From Desertivirga brevis (GTDB taxonomy: Bacteria; Bacteroidota; Bacteroidia; Sphingobacteriales; Sphingobacteriaceae), in the NCBI RefSeq assembly GCF_017355835.1, contig NZ_JAFEWF010000005.1:310001-374000 (forward strand): 64,000 nucleotides of DNA. Reading direction: 5' to 3'. Position numbers and translations under genes: made by a program. This document shows, one piece after another, positions 9,811 through 19,693 of this stretch. The notes under the pieces are model-generated. The model ran no database searches. It was not told the origin of the DNA and saw only the letters and a program-made list of their open reading frames with translations. Within the stretch, counting starts at the first letter, position 1. Every line of letters starts with the position of its first letter.

Positions 9811-10239
9811 TTAACGCAATAGATTAAACTCGGCCTTTTCATCTTTCTTTCCCCTTAGAAGATTAAAAAGGCTGACAAGATCAAAAGCACCGGGGCTTCC
9901 CGGTTTGTAGATATCTTTATATCCCGGTTCCTTAGCTATTTCTTCTGGGGATGGTGTTCTGAAGCTCATTGACCAGCCAGGAAACAACCGCCTTTCTATG
10001 TGTCCCTCTTTTAAAATTGACAAATTATGATGCCGTTTATCCTGCTTTATTTTTTCGAATACCGCTTTTATTAATATTTCATCTCCTTCCACCAATTGAA
10101 GGAATTTATTATCAAAATATACCAACATACCTGTAATGTTAGTTTCTTGATTGTGTCTTTGTGAACTTGTCAGAATAGATTTAAGAGAAGCATGATCCAT
10201 GTTTCCTTTTGCCTGACTCCTATAAATGAGATAGTACAT
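9811..10239 (-). CDS. BLUF domain blue-light photoreceptor
   Basis: This is a 142-residue single-domain protein that should bind FAD and sense blue light. Family landmarks are present: the N-terminal Tyr strand (MYYLIYRSQA), the Asn of HNQETNITGMLVYF, the Gln of FLQLVEG, and the Trp-Met pair in FPGWSMSF. A short alpha-helical C-terminal tail follows and there is no output domain, so it must act on a partner protein. I chose the ATG at 10239 because the BLUF first strand begins there; an in-frame ATG at 10275 would add 12 residues. It lies inside the PUL on the opposite strand, and no obvious partner is adjacent. A LOV kinase and a bacteriophytochrome are encoded about 25 kb away. Confidence 0.9.
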   Translation of the reverse strand: MYYLIYRSQAKGNMDHASLKSILTSSQRHNQETNITGMLVYFDNKFLQLVEGDEILIKAVFEKIKQDKRHHNLSILKEGHIERRLFPGWSMSFRTPSPEEIAKEPGYKDIYKPGSPGAFDLVSLFNLLRGKKDEKAEFNLLR

Positions 10240-10363
10240 GATGGTTAGTCGATTGAAAGCTATTGAATTTCCCAAGGGGAAGTTATCATGTCTAACAAGG
10301 TTCTTTTCTGCCTGTTTTAAGATACCCTTATAAAATTTGATGAAATAAATGAACTGATTTTTT

Positions 10364-10387
10364 AAAATGAGGTTATAGTCTCATTTT
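10364..10387. repeat. 8-bp hairpin in the BLUF/beta-helix divergent spacer
   Basis: AAAATGAG (10364-10371) pairs with CTCATTTT (10380-10387) around an 8-base loop. It lies between divergent genes just before operator site B. It could be an operator or RNA hairpin; it has no clean T-tract. The rest of the 10240-10651 spacer holds site B and a TACATTTTTG -7-like sequence at 10453-10462. Confidence 0.3.
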
Positions 10388-10396
10388 CAAGAAATC

Positions 10397-10435
10397 AGCA
10401 ACATCTGCTCAAGTTTCTGCAACCTTCACAATAGC
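10397..10435 (+). promoter_or_regulatory. Putative HTCS operator upstream of the beta-helix gene (site B)
   Basis: Half-sites AGCAACATCT (10397) and TGCAACCTTCACAATAG (10418) are 21 bp apart, like those upstream of both susC genes. A -7-like TACATTTTTG begins at 10453, 35 bp after the second half-site. The spacing to the -7 region agrees with the other sites (35-38 bp), which suggests an activator binding just upstream of the polymerase. Confidence 0.5.
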
Positions 10436-10651
10436 TTGCAAAGCTGCATTTATACATTTTTGTTGCGGGCTCCATAGGTCCCAAAACAATACTAACCATT
10501 TAAACAGACTGAGAATATGAAAAAGGACCTTCACTTTCCTCTAAGCGGCCCTGCCATGCTCTACTTTATAAGTTTCTGGATCCAAAAGCAGATATAAGAC
10601 ATCCTGACAATATCAATCTCTTTACTACCCAATACTCTAATAATAAATTAT

Positions 10652-13633
10652 ATGAAAAACTTACTTTTACTCATTTCACTTCTATTTGTACTCTCCTCCA
10701 AAGCCCAAACTAAGTACTATGTCTCTTTAACAGGAAATGACCAATCTAACGATGGTAAAACGCCAGATTCCCCCTGGCAAACTATTGAAAAAGTTAATGA
10801 GATGATGGGCAGTTTTAACCCGGGAGACTCGGTGCTATTTAAACGGAATGAAGAATTCAAAGGGGAACTGGTGATCACTAAGTCAGGAACTTCGGGTGCT
10901 AGAATAAATTTCGGAAGTTATGGTAATGGCAATAAGGCTATAATAAATGGTGCTATACCTCTTACTACCTGGTCGGAGATGCCTGGAAATATTTGGGCAA
11001 CTACTTACTCAGGTTCACTTACAACTTTAAATAATTTACTGGCTGCCGATGTTAGTCAGCAAATAGGACGATGGCCTAATCCGAATGCAACTAACACGGG
11101 TTATAACTCTGTAGATGCATTTGTAGGGAATACGCAGTTAACTGACGCGGCCTTAGCTGGTCAGAATTTTTCTGGCGCTACCGCGGTTGTTAGAGTGCGT
11201 CTATTCATCCTTAATAAGGCATCCATAATATCCCAATCAGGTTCTACACTTACATTTTCAGGTGTTGGTACTAACTATACCATGACAGCTGGGGATGGTT
11301 ACTTCATTCAAAACCATATCTCTACCCTGGATCAGCAGGGAGAGTGGTGCTTCGATCCTGCTACCAAAAAAATTTACATCTATTCAACCACCGATCCAAA
11401 TACTATTAAAACTGAGATACCCTTTAAAAACAATACTTTAAGTGGAAACAACATCAGCAACGTCAGTATAACCGATCTTAAGTTTATTAACGCCAACTCG
11501 TATGGAATTAAGATTGAGAACTCCAACGGGGTTAAAATTTCAAATTGCGAATTCTTCAACTCGCATAATGCAATCTATTTGAATACTATTCAAAACTCGG
11601 AGGTAGATCATAATACTATCAGGAATACCAATAATAACGCTATATGGATAGCAGGCAGCTTTTACAACTGTAACTACAATACTATTCTAAATACAGCGCT
11701 TCGTCCAGGTATGGGAGATCCAAATAATAACCAGTACAATGCTATTAATATGGTCGGAACGGATGCTTTGGTAAAAGGTAATCGCATCGATAAAGTTGGC
11801 TATTGTGGGATCAGATTTGAGGGAAGCCGATTAACTTTACAAAACAATGTTATTAATGAGTTTGCACTAACCAAAGCAGACGTGGGTGGGATATATTCGT
11901 TCAAAGGTTTTGCACCAGTAGGTTACGGATATGGCAATAATGTTATTACAGGGAACATTATAAGCAATGGCAAACCTAATCTCTATGGAACAAGGGCCAT
12001 ACCTGTAAATACAAATTATGCTGTCGGTATTTATCTGGATCAAAGCACATTGAACAATACAGTGGCAAGCAATACTGTATATAACTGTAACAGTGCCGGT
12101 TTTATGATAAACGAAGGGGCTAACAATCATGTAGTCCGCGACAATGTATTCTATAATAACATGTTTGGCTTTGCATATTTCCCTACTTCCACCAGCGCAA
12201 AGAATTTAACAGTGAAAAATAATATATGGTTCAGTAAGCACCCCTCGCAAATTCCCGGGATGTCGCAGGCTACAAACCTGGATTATATGAAAAACTTTGG
12301 CAATATAGACAGCAATTATTATGCTCAACCTTTTGAGCCAGACAGTACACTAATTCAAACTAATGAAAATTATTCGACCAGGATCAATAAGGTTTACTCG
12401 TTACAAGATTGGAGGAAGCTAGGTTATGATATAAATTCATATCTTTCGGTTTATAAGATTGCGCCTTACTCGATCACAAGCTCAGGCTCGAATACGATTA
12501 CAAATAGTGCTTTCGGAACCGGAATTACCGGTTGGACTTTAACTCCCTCAAGCGGTAACTTTACTCCCGTTTATGACAATAATAATGTTTTAGACGGCGG
12601 CAGCCTGAAACTGACAACAGTAGGAGCCACCGGCCCAAATACATCCAGAGTAGCAACGGCTATTGGGAATGTGGAATATGGCAAATTCTACCAGGTTACA
12701 TTTTCAATAAAGGGAACTACTGATACCTCGAGGTTAAAGGTTACACTTTTTGCAGGGCAACCGGTTGCAAAGTACCGTTACGTGAAAACAAGTATACAAC
12801 GGAAGGAGGTGACACTTACTTTCACTCCTGTAGCCAGTATTAATAATGTCACACTGCAATTAACCCTTAATGATCCAGGCAACCAGATATGGATTGATAA
12901 TGTCATGTTTAAACCTTTAACCACAATCAACACTGATCCTGATGATCATTTGGTATTTCATGTAAACGATGAAGCTAATTCTAAACTTATAAATCTTGGA
13001 GCTACCGCGTATCAGGATGCAAAAGGAAACGGATATACTGGAACTATTTCTCTTCCGCCATATTCATCAATAGTACTAATAAAATCAAATACTGTTCTTC
13101 CTCTCAGGATGACCAAGTTTTACGGCTCGGCCAACGGATGTGATGCGAATCTTAACTGGACTACGGAAAATGTGCAAAGAGTTGAAGGGTTTGAGGTGGA
13201 GAGCAGTAACAATGGGAAGGATTTTCGTAGATTGAGCTTTATCAATGCGAACAAGACGGGAACATATGATATACTGTTGAATCAGGTAGACAACAGATCT
13301 TACTACAGATTAAAGATAATTGATTCAGACGGAACTAGTCGCTTCAGTGAGGTTATTAACATCCAGACAGTTTGTAAAAGACAAGGACTAACAATTTATC
13401 CTAATCCCGTTAAGTCAGAAGCTGTTGCTGTGATTCCACCTCCTGTTGGTTCCAAAGTACTTTATAAGATCCTGAACTCAGCTGGCCAGGTTTTGGTAGC
13501 TAAGGAAATAAACCTGACAAAGGGCACCAATTTTTTTAATCTGGATACTTCAACATTACAAACAGGTCATTATGTATTCTTCGTTCAGCAGCCTGGGAGT
13601 TCCGGTCTCTCTACATCGTTTATAAAGCATTAA
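10652..13633 (+). CDS. Right-handed beta-helix protein with CBM-like domain and T9SS C-terminal domain
   Basis: This is a 993-residue secreted protein. After a signal peptide (LLLLISLLFVLSSKAQ) comes YYVSLTGNDQSNDGK, the usual opening of extracellular beta-helix proteins. A helix of N- and I-rich coils runs to about residue 500 (repeats such as NSNGVKISNCEFFNSHNAIYL). From about 613 to 755 there is a jelly-roll, CBM4/9-like module (GITGWTLTP ... WIDNVMFKP). The C-terminus has a fibronectin-like segment and a type IX sorting domain with YPNPV at 916-920. It is therefore probably exported to the cell surface or medium. A polysaccharide lyase or glycosidase acting on pectin is likely from context, but I see no definitive family motif. 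It starts a transcription unit with its own candidate operator. Confidence 0.8.
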   Translation: MKNLLLLISLLFVLSSKAQTKYYVSLTGNDQSNDGKTPDSPWQTIEKVNEMMGSFNPGDSVLFKRNEEFKGELVITKSGTSGARINFGSYGNGNKAIINGAIPLTTWSEMPGNIWATTYSGSLTTLNNLLAADVSQQIGRWPNPNATNTGYNSVDAFVGNTQLTDAALAGQNFSGATAVVRVRLFILNKASIISQSGSTLTFSGVGTNYTMTAGDGYFIQNHISTLDQQGEWCFDPATKKIYIYSTTDPNTIKTEIPFKNNTLSGNNISNVSITDLKFINANSYGIKIENSNGVKISNCEFFNSHNAIYLNTIQNSEVDHNTIRNTNNNAIWIAGSFYNCNYNTILNTALRPGMGDPNNNQYNAINMVGTDALVKGNRIDKVGYCGIRFEGSRLTLQNNVINEFALTKADVGGIYSFKGFAPVGYGYGNNVITGNIISNGKPNLYGTRAIPVNTNYAVGIYLDQSTLNNTVASNTVYNCNSAGFMINEGANNHVVRDNVFYNNMFGFAYFPTSTSAKNLTVKNNIWFSKHPSQIPGMSQATNLDYMKNFGNIDSNYYAQPFEPDSTLIQTNENYSTRINKVYSLQDWRKLGYDINSYLSVYKIAPYSITSSGSNTITNSAFGTGITGWTLTPSSGNFTPVYDNNNVLDGGSLKLTTVGATGPNTSRVATAIGNVEYGKFYQVTFSIKGTTDTSRLKVTLFAGQPVAKYRYVKTSIQRKEVTLTFTPVASINNVTLQLTLNDPGNQIWIDNVMFKPLTTINTDPDDHLVFHVNDEANSKLINLGATAYQDAKGNGYTGTISLPPYSSIVLIKSNTVLPLRMTKFYGSANGCDANLNWTTENVQRVEGFEVESSNNGKDFRRLSFINANKTGTYDILLNQVDNRSYYRLKIIDSDGTSRFSEVINIQTVCKRQGLTIYPNPVKSEAVAVIPPPVGSKVLYKILNSAGQVLVAKEINLTKGTNFFNLDTSTLQTGHYVFFVQQPGSSGLSTSFIKH

Positions 13634-13692
13634 GTTCAATTTTGACCTGCAAACTCAGCAAGACCCACTAGAAAGTTTTAAATATCGCTTTC

Positions 13693-13731
13693 TGCATCAA
13701 TAAGAAAGGTATTTGCAACATTCGCATAAGG
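13693..13731 (+). promoter_or_regulatory. Putative HTCS operator upstream of susC2 (site C)
   Basis: Half-sites TGCATCA (13693) and TGCAACATTCGCATAAG (13714) are 21 bp apart. A -7-like TAATTTTA lies at 13752-13759, 38 bp after the second half-site. Downstream, the leader carries TAACCAAGTAAA (13789-13800), identical to 3821-3832 in the susC1 leader. The rest of the 13634-13810 spacer contains nothing else I can support. Confidence 0.5.
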
Positions 13732-13810
13732 AAAAACACTGCAGGAGAGCTTAATTTTACACCATAGATCTCAGCTGGGTCTTTACATTAACCAAGTAAA
13801 CTAACGAATT

Positions 13811-16795
13811 ATGTCAGGTAAAATAAGTGTGATAGCGTTATCCGTCTTATGTACACTATCCGGAATAACGGCTGCAATAGCAATGCCTAACAGTGTTCCT
13901 ATTGGCTCTGTGAACACAAAACAAATTGGAATTACGGGCAAAATAACAGACAAAAAAGGTGAGCCTCTGATAGGGGTTACTATAAAAGAAAAAGGAAGCA
14001 AAACCGGTGCAAGTACAGATGTAAACGGCAACTTCAAATTGCAAGTATCTTCTGCAAGCAGTATACTGGTGATCTCTTATATAGGCTATAAAACTCTTGA
14101 ATATCCGTTAAATAGCCGCACAACGCTAAGTATTATTCTAGATGAGGATTCTAAATCCCTCGACGAGGTAGTTGTGGTAGGATACGGAACTCAGAAAAAG
14201 AGCGATTTTACGGGTGCGGTTTCATCTGTTACCTCAAAAACTATCTCAGAAACTCCTGTGGCGTCGGCGGCACAAGCTATCCAGGGAAGGGTTGCAGGGG
14301 TAGACGTAACTAATAACAGTGGACGCCCGGGAGATGCAGCCACCATTAGGATTCGTGGGAACCGGTCTATAACAGCGGGCAATAATCCTCTCTACGTGAT
14401 TGATGGTATTCCAATGTCGGGGAGTATAAATACTGTAAACCCTGCGGATATCGAATCTATGGAAATTCTTAAAGACGCATCAGCAACTGCTATCTATGGT
14501 TCAAGAGGAGCCAATGGCGTAATATTGATCACTACAAAAAGAGGTACGGGAGACCGCCCCGTTATCAGCTATGACCCATATTATGGTTTTACCGACAGGA
14601 TCGGATCGATCAATATGCTGAGCGCCAATGAATATGCCTCTTACCGTCAATCAACGGGTGCGAGCCTGGAGCCCTATCAACAAACTGCTCTTAATGAGAA
14701 CTTTTCAACCGATTGGCAAAGTCCATTATTTCAGCAGGGTTATCGACAGAACCATCCAGTTAGTGTAAGGGGTGCATCAGGAAAAACGAAATATCTTGTT
14801 TCCGGGGAGTATTTCAACGAGAAGGGTGTGGTAAAGAAATCTGATTATACAAGGTACGGGTTTCGCGCTAACCTGGATCAGGAAGTTGGGAAAAAAGTAA
14901 AACTAGGCGTATCTTCATTCCTTTCTTATGCCGTTCAAAATTACGGTATCATTCCTAATAATGTATATCTCCAAAATGTACTTATCCTAGATCCATTAAG
15001 TAACCCTTTTAATGTTGACGGTACTGTTAACGTTGCACCTGATAACCAAACAATTAAAAAGAACCCCTATACAGACCTTAACAGCGTTACGGCCGACCGG
15101 AGAAAAAGCTACCGGGTATTTGCCAGTGCTTACGGTGAGTACCAGATCGCCAAAGGGCTTAGTTATCGACTTAATGCAGGTGTGGATAATACCAACAACA
15201 AAAATGGTACATATAATAGCGTCTTAAGCAATAACAATGGGCTTGCAACGGCAGGAATCAGTAATGGATCAGCTCTGGCATACACCGTTGAAAATCTTCT
15301 GAATTTCAAAAGGGATTTAAATGGGCATTCAATAAGCGCTACAGGCCTGTTTTCTATTCAAAGCGATTTCAACGAAACATCAAGCACATCGGGCAGAGGA
15401 ATACCTTACGACAGCCAGTTGTATCATAATATAGGTACTGCAACGGAAATTTCAGCGGTAGCTAGTGACTACTCAAAAACCTCTTTGATGTCTTATATGG
15501 GCCGTCTTAATTATAGTTATAAAAGTCGCTACCTCGCAACTCTCACAATGAGGGCGGATGGCTCCTCGAGATTAGCTCCCGGAAGAAAATGGGGATATTT
15601 TCCTTCCGTAGCATTGGGTTGGAGACTTATTGAGGAACCATTTTTGAAAGATATTACATTGATATCAGAACTAAAGCTTCGTGGAAGCTATGGTGTTAGT
15701 GGGAATACAGGGATCAACCCGTATTCAACACAAGGTTCCCTGTCAAAAACAGTTTATGCCTGGGATGAGAATGCCGGCTATGGTTACTCTCCATCAGCCC
15801 TGGCTAATGGAAGTTTAAGCTGGGAAAAAACAGCAAGTTCAAATATAGGCCTTGATTTTGGCTTTCTAAAGAACCGCATTAGCGGTAGTGTAGAGGTTTA
15901 TGAGCAAAACACATCCGACCTTTTACTAAATCGTGCGATTCCGGCATGGACCGGATTCAGCAGTGTTCTAGAAAATGTTGGTAAGACCAGGAACCGGGGG
16001 ATAGAGCTAAGTGTTTCAGGAACTCCGGTGTCGGGAAAATATTTCAGATGGAGCATTGATGCAAACGCCTATGCAAACCGCGAGTCTATCATTGCCCTTA
16101 ACAGTGGTATTACAAATGACATTGGTAACGGATGGTTTACTGGTAAGCCTATTAAAGTATGGTACGACTACCAAAAGAACGGAATTTGGCAAAGTTCAGA
16201 AGTAGAAACGGCAAAAAAATATAATGCTGTTCCAGGAGATGTAAAACTTGTTGACCTCAATAATGATGAAAAGATAAATGCTGATTTTGACCGAAAAATT
16301 GTAGGAAACCCTCGGCCAAAATGGGGTGGAGGTGTAACCAACAGGTTTAGCTATCGAGGTGCAGACCTTTCCTTTTTTGTCTATATCCGTCAGGGGCAAA
16401 CCATTTACAGTCAAATTCATGAAAGGCTGAATACCGGTTTCTATATGTATAACAACTTGAATGTAAACTATTGGACTCCTCAGAACAATTCGAATGAATT
16501 TCCTAGACCAACAGTTTCTGGAACTACAGGCATAAAACCTCCACTGTATTATTTCGATGGTTCTTTTATTCGCCTTCAAAATGTTTCCTTGGGATACAGT
16601 TTACCAAAATCCATAATCGGTAAATCCTCCATTAGCAACGCGCGGATCTATGTAACCGGTAATAACCTTTGGACAATAATGAATAAGAAAATCCCTGGAT
16701 ACGATCTCGATCCAGAAACGTCCACTGGAGAAATAACACTTGACAATGTTTTATCTACACGGCTTATCATGCTTGGTTTAAACCTTACTTTTTAA
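13811..16795 (+). CDS. SusC/RagA family TonB-linked outer membrane transporter (PUL pair 2)
   Basis: This 994-residue barrel transporter has a signal peptide (KISVIALSVLCTLSGITAA), a carboxypeptidase-D-like regulatory domain (about 40-115, GEPLIGVTIKEKGSKTGAST), the SusC plug motifs VVVVGYGTQKKSDFTGAVSS and YGSRGANGVILITTKRGTG, and a C-terminal barrel ending in LGLNLTF. It pairs with the SusD homologue 19 bases downstream. It is clearly different in sequence from pair 1, so the locus probably handles two oligosaccharide types or sizes. It heads an operon running through SusD2, SGNH hydrolase, GH29, the GH67-like protein and perhaps a 33-residue membrane peptide. Confidence 0.93.
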   Translation: MSGKISVIALSVLCTLSGITAAIAMPNSVPIGSVNTKQIGITGKITDKKGEPLIGVTIKEKGSKTGASTDVNGNFKLQVSSASSILVISYIGYKTLEYPLNSRTTLSIILDEDSKSLDEVVVVGYGTQKKSDFTGAVSSVTSKTISETPVASAAQAIQGRVAGVDVTNNSGRPGDAATIRIRGNRSITAGNNPLYVIDGIPMSGSINTVNPADIESMEILKDASATAIYGSRGANGVILITTKRGTGDRPVISYDPYYGFTDRIGSINMLSANEYASYRQSTGASLEPYQQTALNENFSTDWQSPLFQQGYRQNHPVSVRGASGKTKYLVSGEYFNEKGVVKKSDYTRYGFRANLDQEVGKKVKLGVSSFLSYAVQNYGIIPNNVYLQNVLILDPLSNPFNVDGTVNVAPDNQTIKKNPYTDLNSVTADRRKSYRVFASAYGEYQIAKGLSYRLNAGVDNTNNKNGTYNSVLSNNNGLATAGISNGSALAYTVENLLNFKRDLNGHSISATGLFSIQSDFNETSSTSGRGIPYDSQLYHNIGTATEISAVASDYSKTSLMSYMGRLNYSYKSRYLATLTMRADGSSRLAPGRKWGYFPSVALGWRLIEEPFLKDITLISELKLRGSYGVSGNTGINPYSTQGSLSKTVYAWDENAGYGYSPSALANGSLSWEKTASSNIGLDFGFLKNRISGSVEVYEQNTSDLLLNRAIPAWTGFSSVLENVGKTRNRGIELSVSGTPVSGKYFRWSIDANAYANRESIIALNSGITNDIGNGWFTGKPIKVWYDYQKNGIWQSSEVETAKKYNAVPGDVKLVDLNNDEKINADFDRKIVGNPRPKWGGGVTNRFSYRGADLSFFVYIRQGQTIYSQIHERLNTGFYMYNNLNVNYWTPQNNSNEFPRPTVSGTTGIKPPLYYFDGSFIRLQNVSLGYSLPKSIIGKSSISNARIYVTGNNLWTIMNKKIPGYDLDPETSTGEITLDNVLSTRLIMLGLNLTF

Positions 16796-16814
16796 CCAGT
16801 TAAAGGAATTAATT

Positions 16815-18407
16815 ATGAAATTTTCAAAAATCATTATAGCACTGGCGATAACAGCTGTTACAGGCGTTTCCTGTAATAATTACCTGGACGAAGAAATAGT
16901 CAGCGGAGCTACCTCCGGGTCATATATCGTTGATGCCAATGGATTAACCGGAGTTGTAAACGCGGCTTATGCACCTTTGAGAACCTATTATGGACAAGAA
17001 TTAGGATTTGTTCTTACTGAATTTGGTGTTGATACTTATACTCACGGTCGTGATGGCTCGTTCATAGATGTTAATCAATATAACCCTGGTTTATCCCCAA
17101 GTTTATCAATTCTAAGTACACTCTGGACCAATTTTTACAAAGGGATAGGTACCTGTAATACAGCAATTGACCTGGCCCCAACTATTGGCAATATTTCGGA
17201 GCAAATCAGAGCTCAGAGAATAGCAGAAGCGCGCTATCTGCGAGCACTTTACTACTTTGTACTTGTTCAAACCTTTGGTGATATACCATTAACCCTCACC
17301 GAAGTGAAAGAAGTTCAGACAGAAACAACCAGGACAAGCGCGGAAAAAATATATACTGATGCAATCCTTCCAGATCTGGAATTTGCCGTAACTAATCTTC
17401 CTCGTACGCAAAGTGATTATGGACGCGCAACACAAGCAGCTGCCAAAATGCTCCTAGCACGGGTACATATGGTTAGAAAAAATTGGGCTGAAGTCGAAAA
17501 ATTATCTGATAGCGTTATCAAAGACTACAATTTCTCTTTACTTGATTCTTATGGATCGATCTTCGATATAAATAATCAGAAAAACCCTGAGGTGATCTGG
17601 GCGGTGAACTACAACTCCACTGCATTATTGAATGGAACCGGGAATCAGAGTCACCTGTATTTTATAATGGTTTACGATGGTGAAAAAGGCATGCAGAGGG
17701 ATATTCTAAACGGTCGCCCTTTTAATCGTTTTAAGCTAACTCCATACGGTAATTCCCTTTTTGATAATAAGGCTGATAAACGTTATATCGAAGGTTTCCA
17801 GCGTGTGTATTACTCCAATAACAGAACTACCGCTCCGGCAGGTATGAATCAAGGTGATACGGCAGTATTTATCACTACCGACGTGATTCCGGCCAATGTG
17901 AGAGCAGCAAAAAAATACGCGATCTACGACCTTAATGATATCAACTCACAAACCGTCAGAACAAAATTCCTAACTAATATAAAATTCCTTGATCCTAAAA
18001 GAACTAGTGTAACCGCGGTGGAAGGTTCTAAAGATTTCATTGTTTTCAGGATAGCAGAAGCTTACCTCAACTTGGCAGAGGCCCAGCTAATGCAGAACAA
18101 GCCTGGCGATGCCACCACAACGATAAATGTACTTCGTAAAAAAAGGTCTATGCCAGGTTTTGACCTTAGTATAGCGTCGTCGCAAATGAACCTGGATTTC
18201 ATACTGGATGAAAGAGGCAGAGAGCTTTACGGAGAAATGCAAAGATGGTTTGATCTGAAAAGAACAGGTACATTATTGGAAAGGGTTAAGAAATACAATC
18301 CAGATGCGGCTGCCGGCATAAAAGATTATCATTTACTACGACCGATCCCACAAAGCGAGATAGACCGGTCGAGCAATAAGGTAAACCAGAATTTAGGATA
18401 CAACTAA
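16815..18407 (+). CDS. SusD/RagB family outer membrane lipoprotein (PUL pair 2)
   Basis: This 530-residue lipoprotein has a lipobox at C20 (TGVSC). Family features include NGLTGVVNAAYAPLRTYYGQ near the N-terminus, AEARYLRALYYFVLVQTFGDIPLT in the TPR-like region, and the C-terminal AEAYLNLAEAQLMQNKPGDATTTINVLRKKR and DERGRELYGEMQRWFDLKRTG. It should form the lid of SusC2 and bind the incoming glycan at the cell surface. It is tightly linked to its neighbours (19 bases after susC2, 4 bases before the SGNH hydrolase gene). Confidence 0.92.
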   Translation: MKFSKIIIALAITAVTGVSCNNYLDEEIVSGATSGSYIVDANGLTGVVNAAYAPLRTYYGQELGFVLTEFGVDTYTHGRDGSFIDVNQYNPGLSPSLSILSTLWTNFYKGIGTCNTAIDLAPTIGNISEQIRAQRIAEARYLRALYYFVLVQTFGDIPLTLTEVKEVQTETTRTSAEKIYTDAILPDLEFAVTNLPRTQSDYGRATQAAAKMLLARVHMVRKNWAEVEKLSDSVIKDYNFSLLDSYGSIFDINNQKNPEVIWAVNYNSTALLNGTGNQSHLYFIMVYDGEKGMQRDILNGRPFNRFKLTPYGNSLFDNKADKRYIEGFQRVYYSNNRTTAPAGMNQGDTAVFITTDVIPANVRAAKKYAIYDLNDINSQTVRTKFLTNIKFLDPKRTSVTAVEGSKDFIVFRIAEAYLNLAEAQLMQNKPGDATTTINVLRKKRSMPGFDLSIASSQMNLDFILDERGRELYGEMQRWFDLKRTGTLLERVKKYNPDAAAGIKDYHLLRPIPQSEIDRSSNKVNQNLGYN

Positions 18408-18411
18408 TAAG

Positions 18412-19677
18412 ATGAGACTTAAATTTATAACGCTTCTGGTGCTCTTAGGAGCAACATGTTCGGTTGCGCAAACCTTGGGTAACAAAGCCATGCCGGATTT
18501 TACAATTAGAAAAGGTCTGCCAAATTTTTATAAAAAATTATTAGAAGGTAAACCAGTAACTGTGGCCTATTTAGGAGGAAGTATTACAGAAGCGGCCAAT
18601 GGTTGGAGGGATCAGTCTGCGCATATTCTCCAGCAAAAATTTCCGGATCCAAAGATAACTACCGTTAACGCAGGAATTGGTGGCACAGGCTCAGACCTGG
18701 GGGTTTTCCGCCTGGAAGCACAAGTGATTAAGGAAAGACCTGATTTAGTGTTTGTTGAATTTGCAGTGAACGATATTTCCAAGCCGGCTAACTTGATCCA
18801 TAAAGCGATGGAGGGCATCGTGAGACAGATATGGAAAGCCGATTCTAAAACAGATATCTGCTTTGTGTACACCATCACCGGCGATATGGCCGCGGATATT
18901 GAAAACGGGAAAATACCGCAGTCAACAGCGGCAATGGAACAAATAGCAGAGCATTATGGAATCCCTACTGTAAGCATGGGCTTAAAGGTTGTTCAGCTTG
19001 CTACAGAAGGCAAACTTGTTTACAAGGGCAGCAAAAAAGACTATCCTGACAAAATAGTCTTTTCGGCCGACAATGTTCATCCATTTCCGGAAACAGGGCA
19101 GAGGCTTTATGCAGAAGCATTAGCAACTGCCCTAGACAGTATATTTATCCATTCTGAGAAACTAACTGCAAATAGGCTTGTGAAACCTTTTATAAGGGAT
19201 AATTGGGAAGCAGCTAAAATGATCTCTGTTGCCGAGGCGAATAGGACTGGAAATTGGGTGAAGGTTATGTCAAATGATCCGGAGTTGCAAAGAGTATTTA
19301 AAAAACCCTTTACGGAATTCATTAAGTCAAATGAAGCCGGATCAACAATATCATTCAAATTTAAAGGACAAGTGGCAGGTCTTTATGATGTTGTAGGGCC
19401 GGGCTGCGGGCAATATGAAGTTAAATTAGATGACAAAGATTTGGCAGCAGTCCCCAGGTTTGATAGCTATTCAACCTATTACCGACCTCAATACTTCCTT
19501 AAACAAGATTTAGATAAACGCCTTCATACCATGACGTTCACTGTTTCAAGCAACCAACTAGACAAGAAGAGTATTCTGAAACAGAGAAACAACCAGACGA
19601 TGGATGTGGAATCGAGATATAGTGAAAATGCATGTTATGCTGGATACATTATGCTTATTGGAGAAATTAAAAAGTAA
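18412..19677 (+). CDS. SGNH/GDSL hydrolase, probable carbohydrate esterase
   Basis: This is a 421-residue exported protein (signal peptide RLKFITLLVLLGATCSVAQ). The N-terminal SGNH fold has the expected blocks: GGSIT with S57, GIGGTGSD with G90-G91, FAVND with N120, and DNVH with D220 and H223, giving a complete Ser-Asp-His set. A C-terminal beta-rich domain of about 170 residues follows. Removal of acetyl or other acyl groups from pectic oligosaccharides is likely, given the PUL context. A second, smaller SGNH enzyme is encoded at 32634, so the two may attack different ester positions. Confidence 0.82.
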   Translation: MRLKFITLLVLLGATCSVAQTLGNKAMPDFTIRKGLPNFYKKLLEGKPVTVAYLGGSITEAANGWRDQSAHILQQKFPDPKITTVNAGIGGTGSDLGVFRLEAQVIKERPDLVFVEFAVNDISKPANLIHKAMEGIVRQIWKADSKTDICFVYTITGDMAADIENGKIPQSTAAMEQIAEHYGIPTVSMGLKVVQLATEGKLVYKGSKKDYPDKIVFSADNVHPFPETGQRLYAEALATALDSIFIHSEKLTANRLVKPFIRDNWEAAKMISVAEANRTGNWVKVMSNDPELQRVFKKPFTEFIKSNEAGSTISFKFKGQVAGLYDVVGPGCGQYEVKLDDKDLAAVPRFDSYSTYYRPQYFLKQDLDKRLHTMTFTVSSNQLDKKSILKQRNNQTMDVESRYSENACYAGYIMLIGEIKK

Positions 19678-19693
19678 TGAAACAAGGCAGGAT

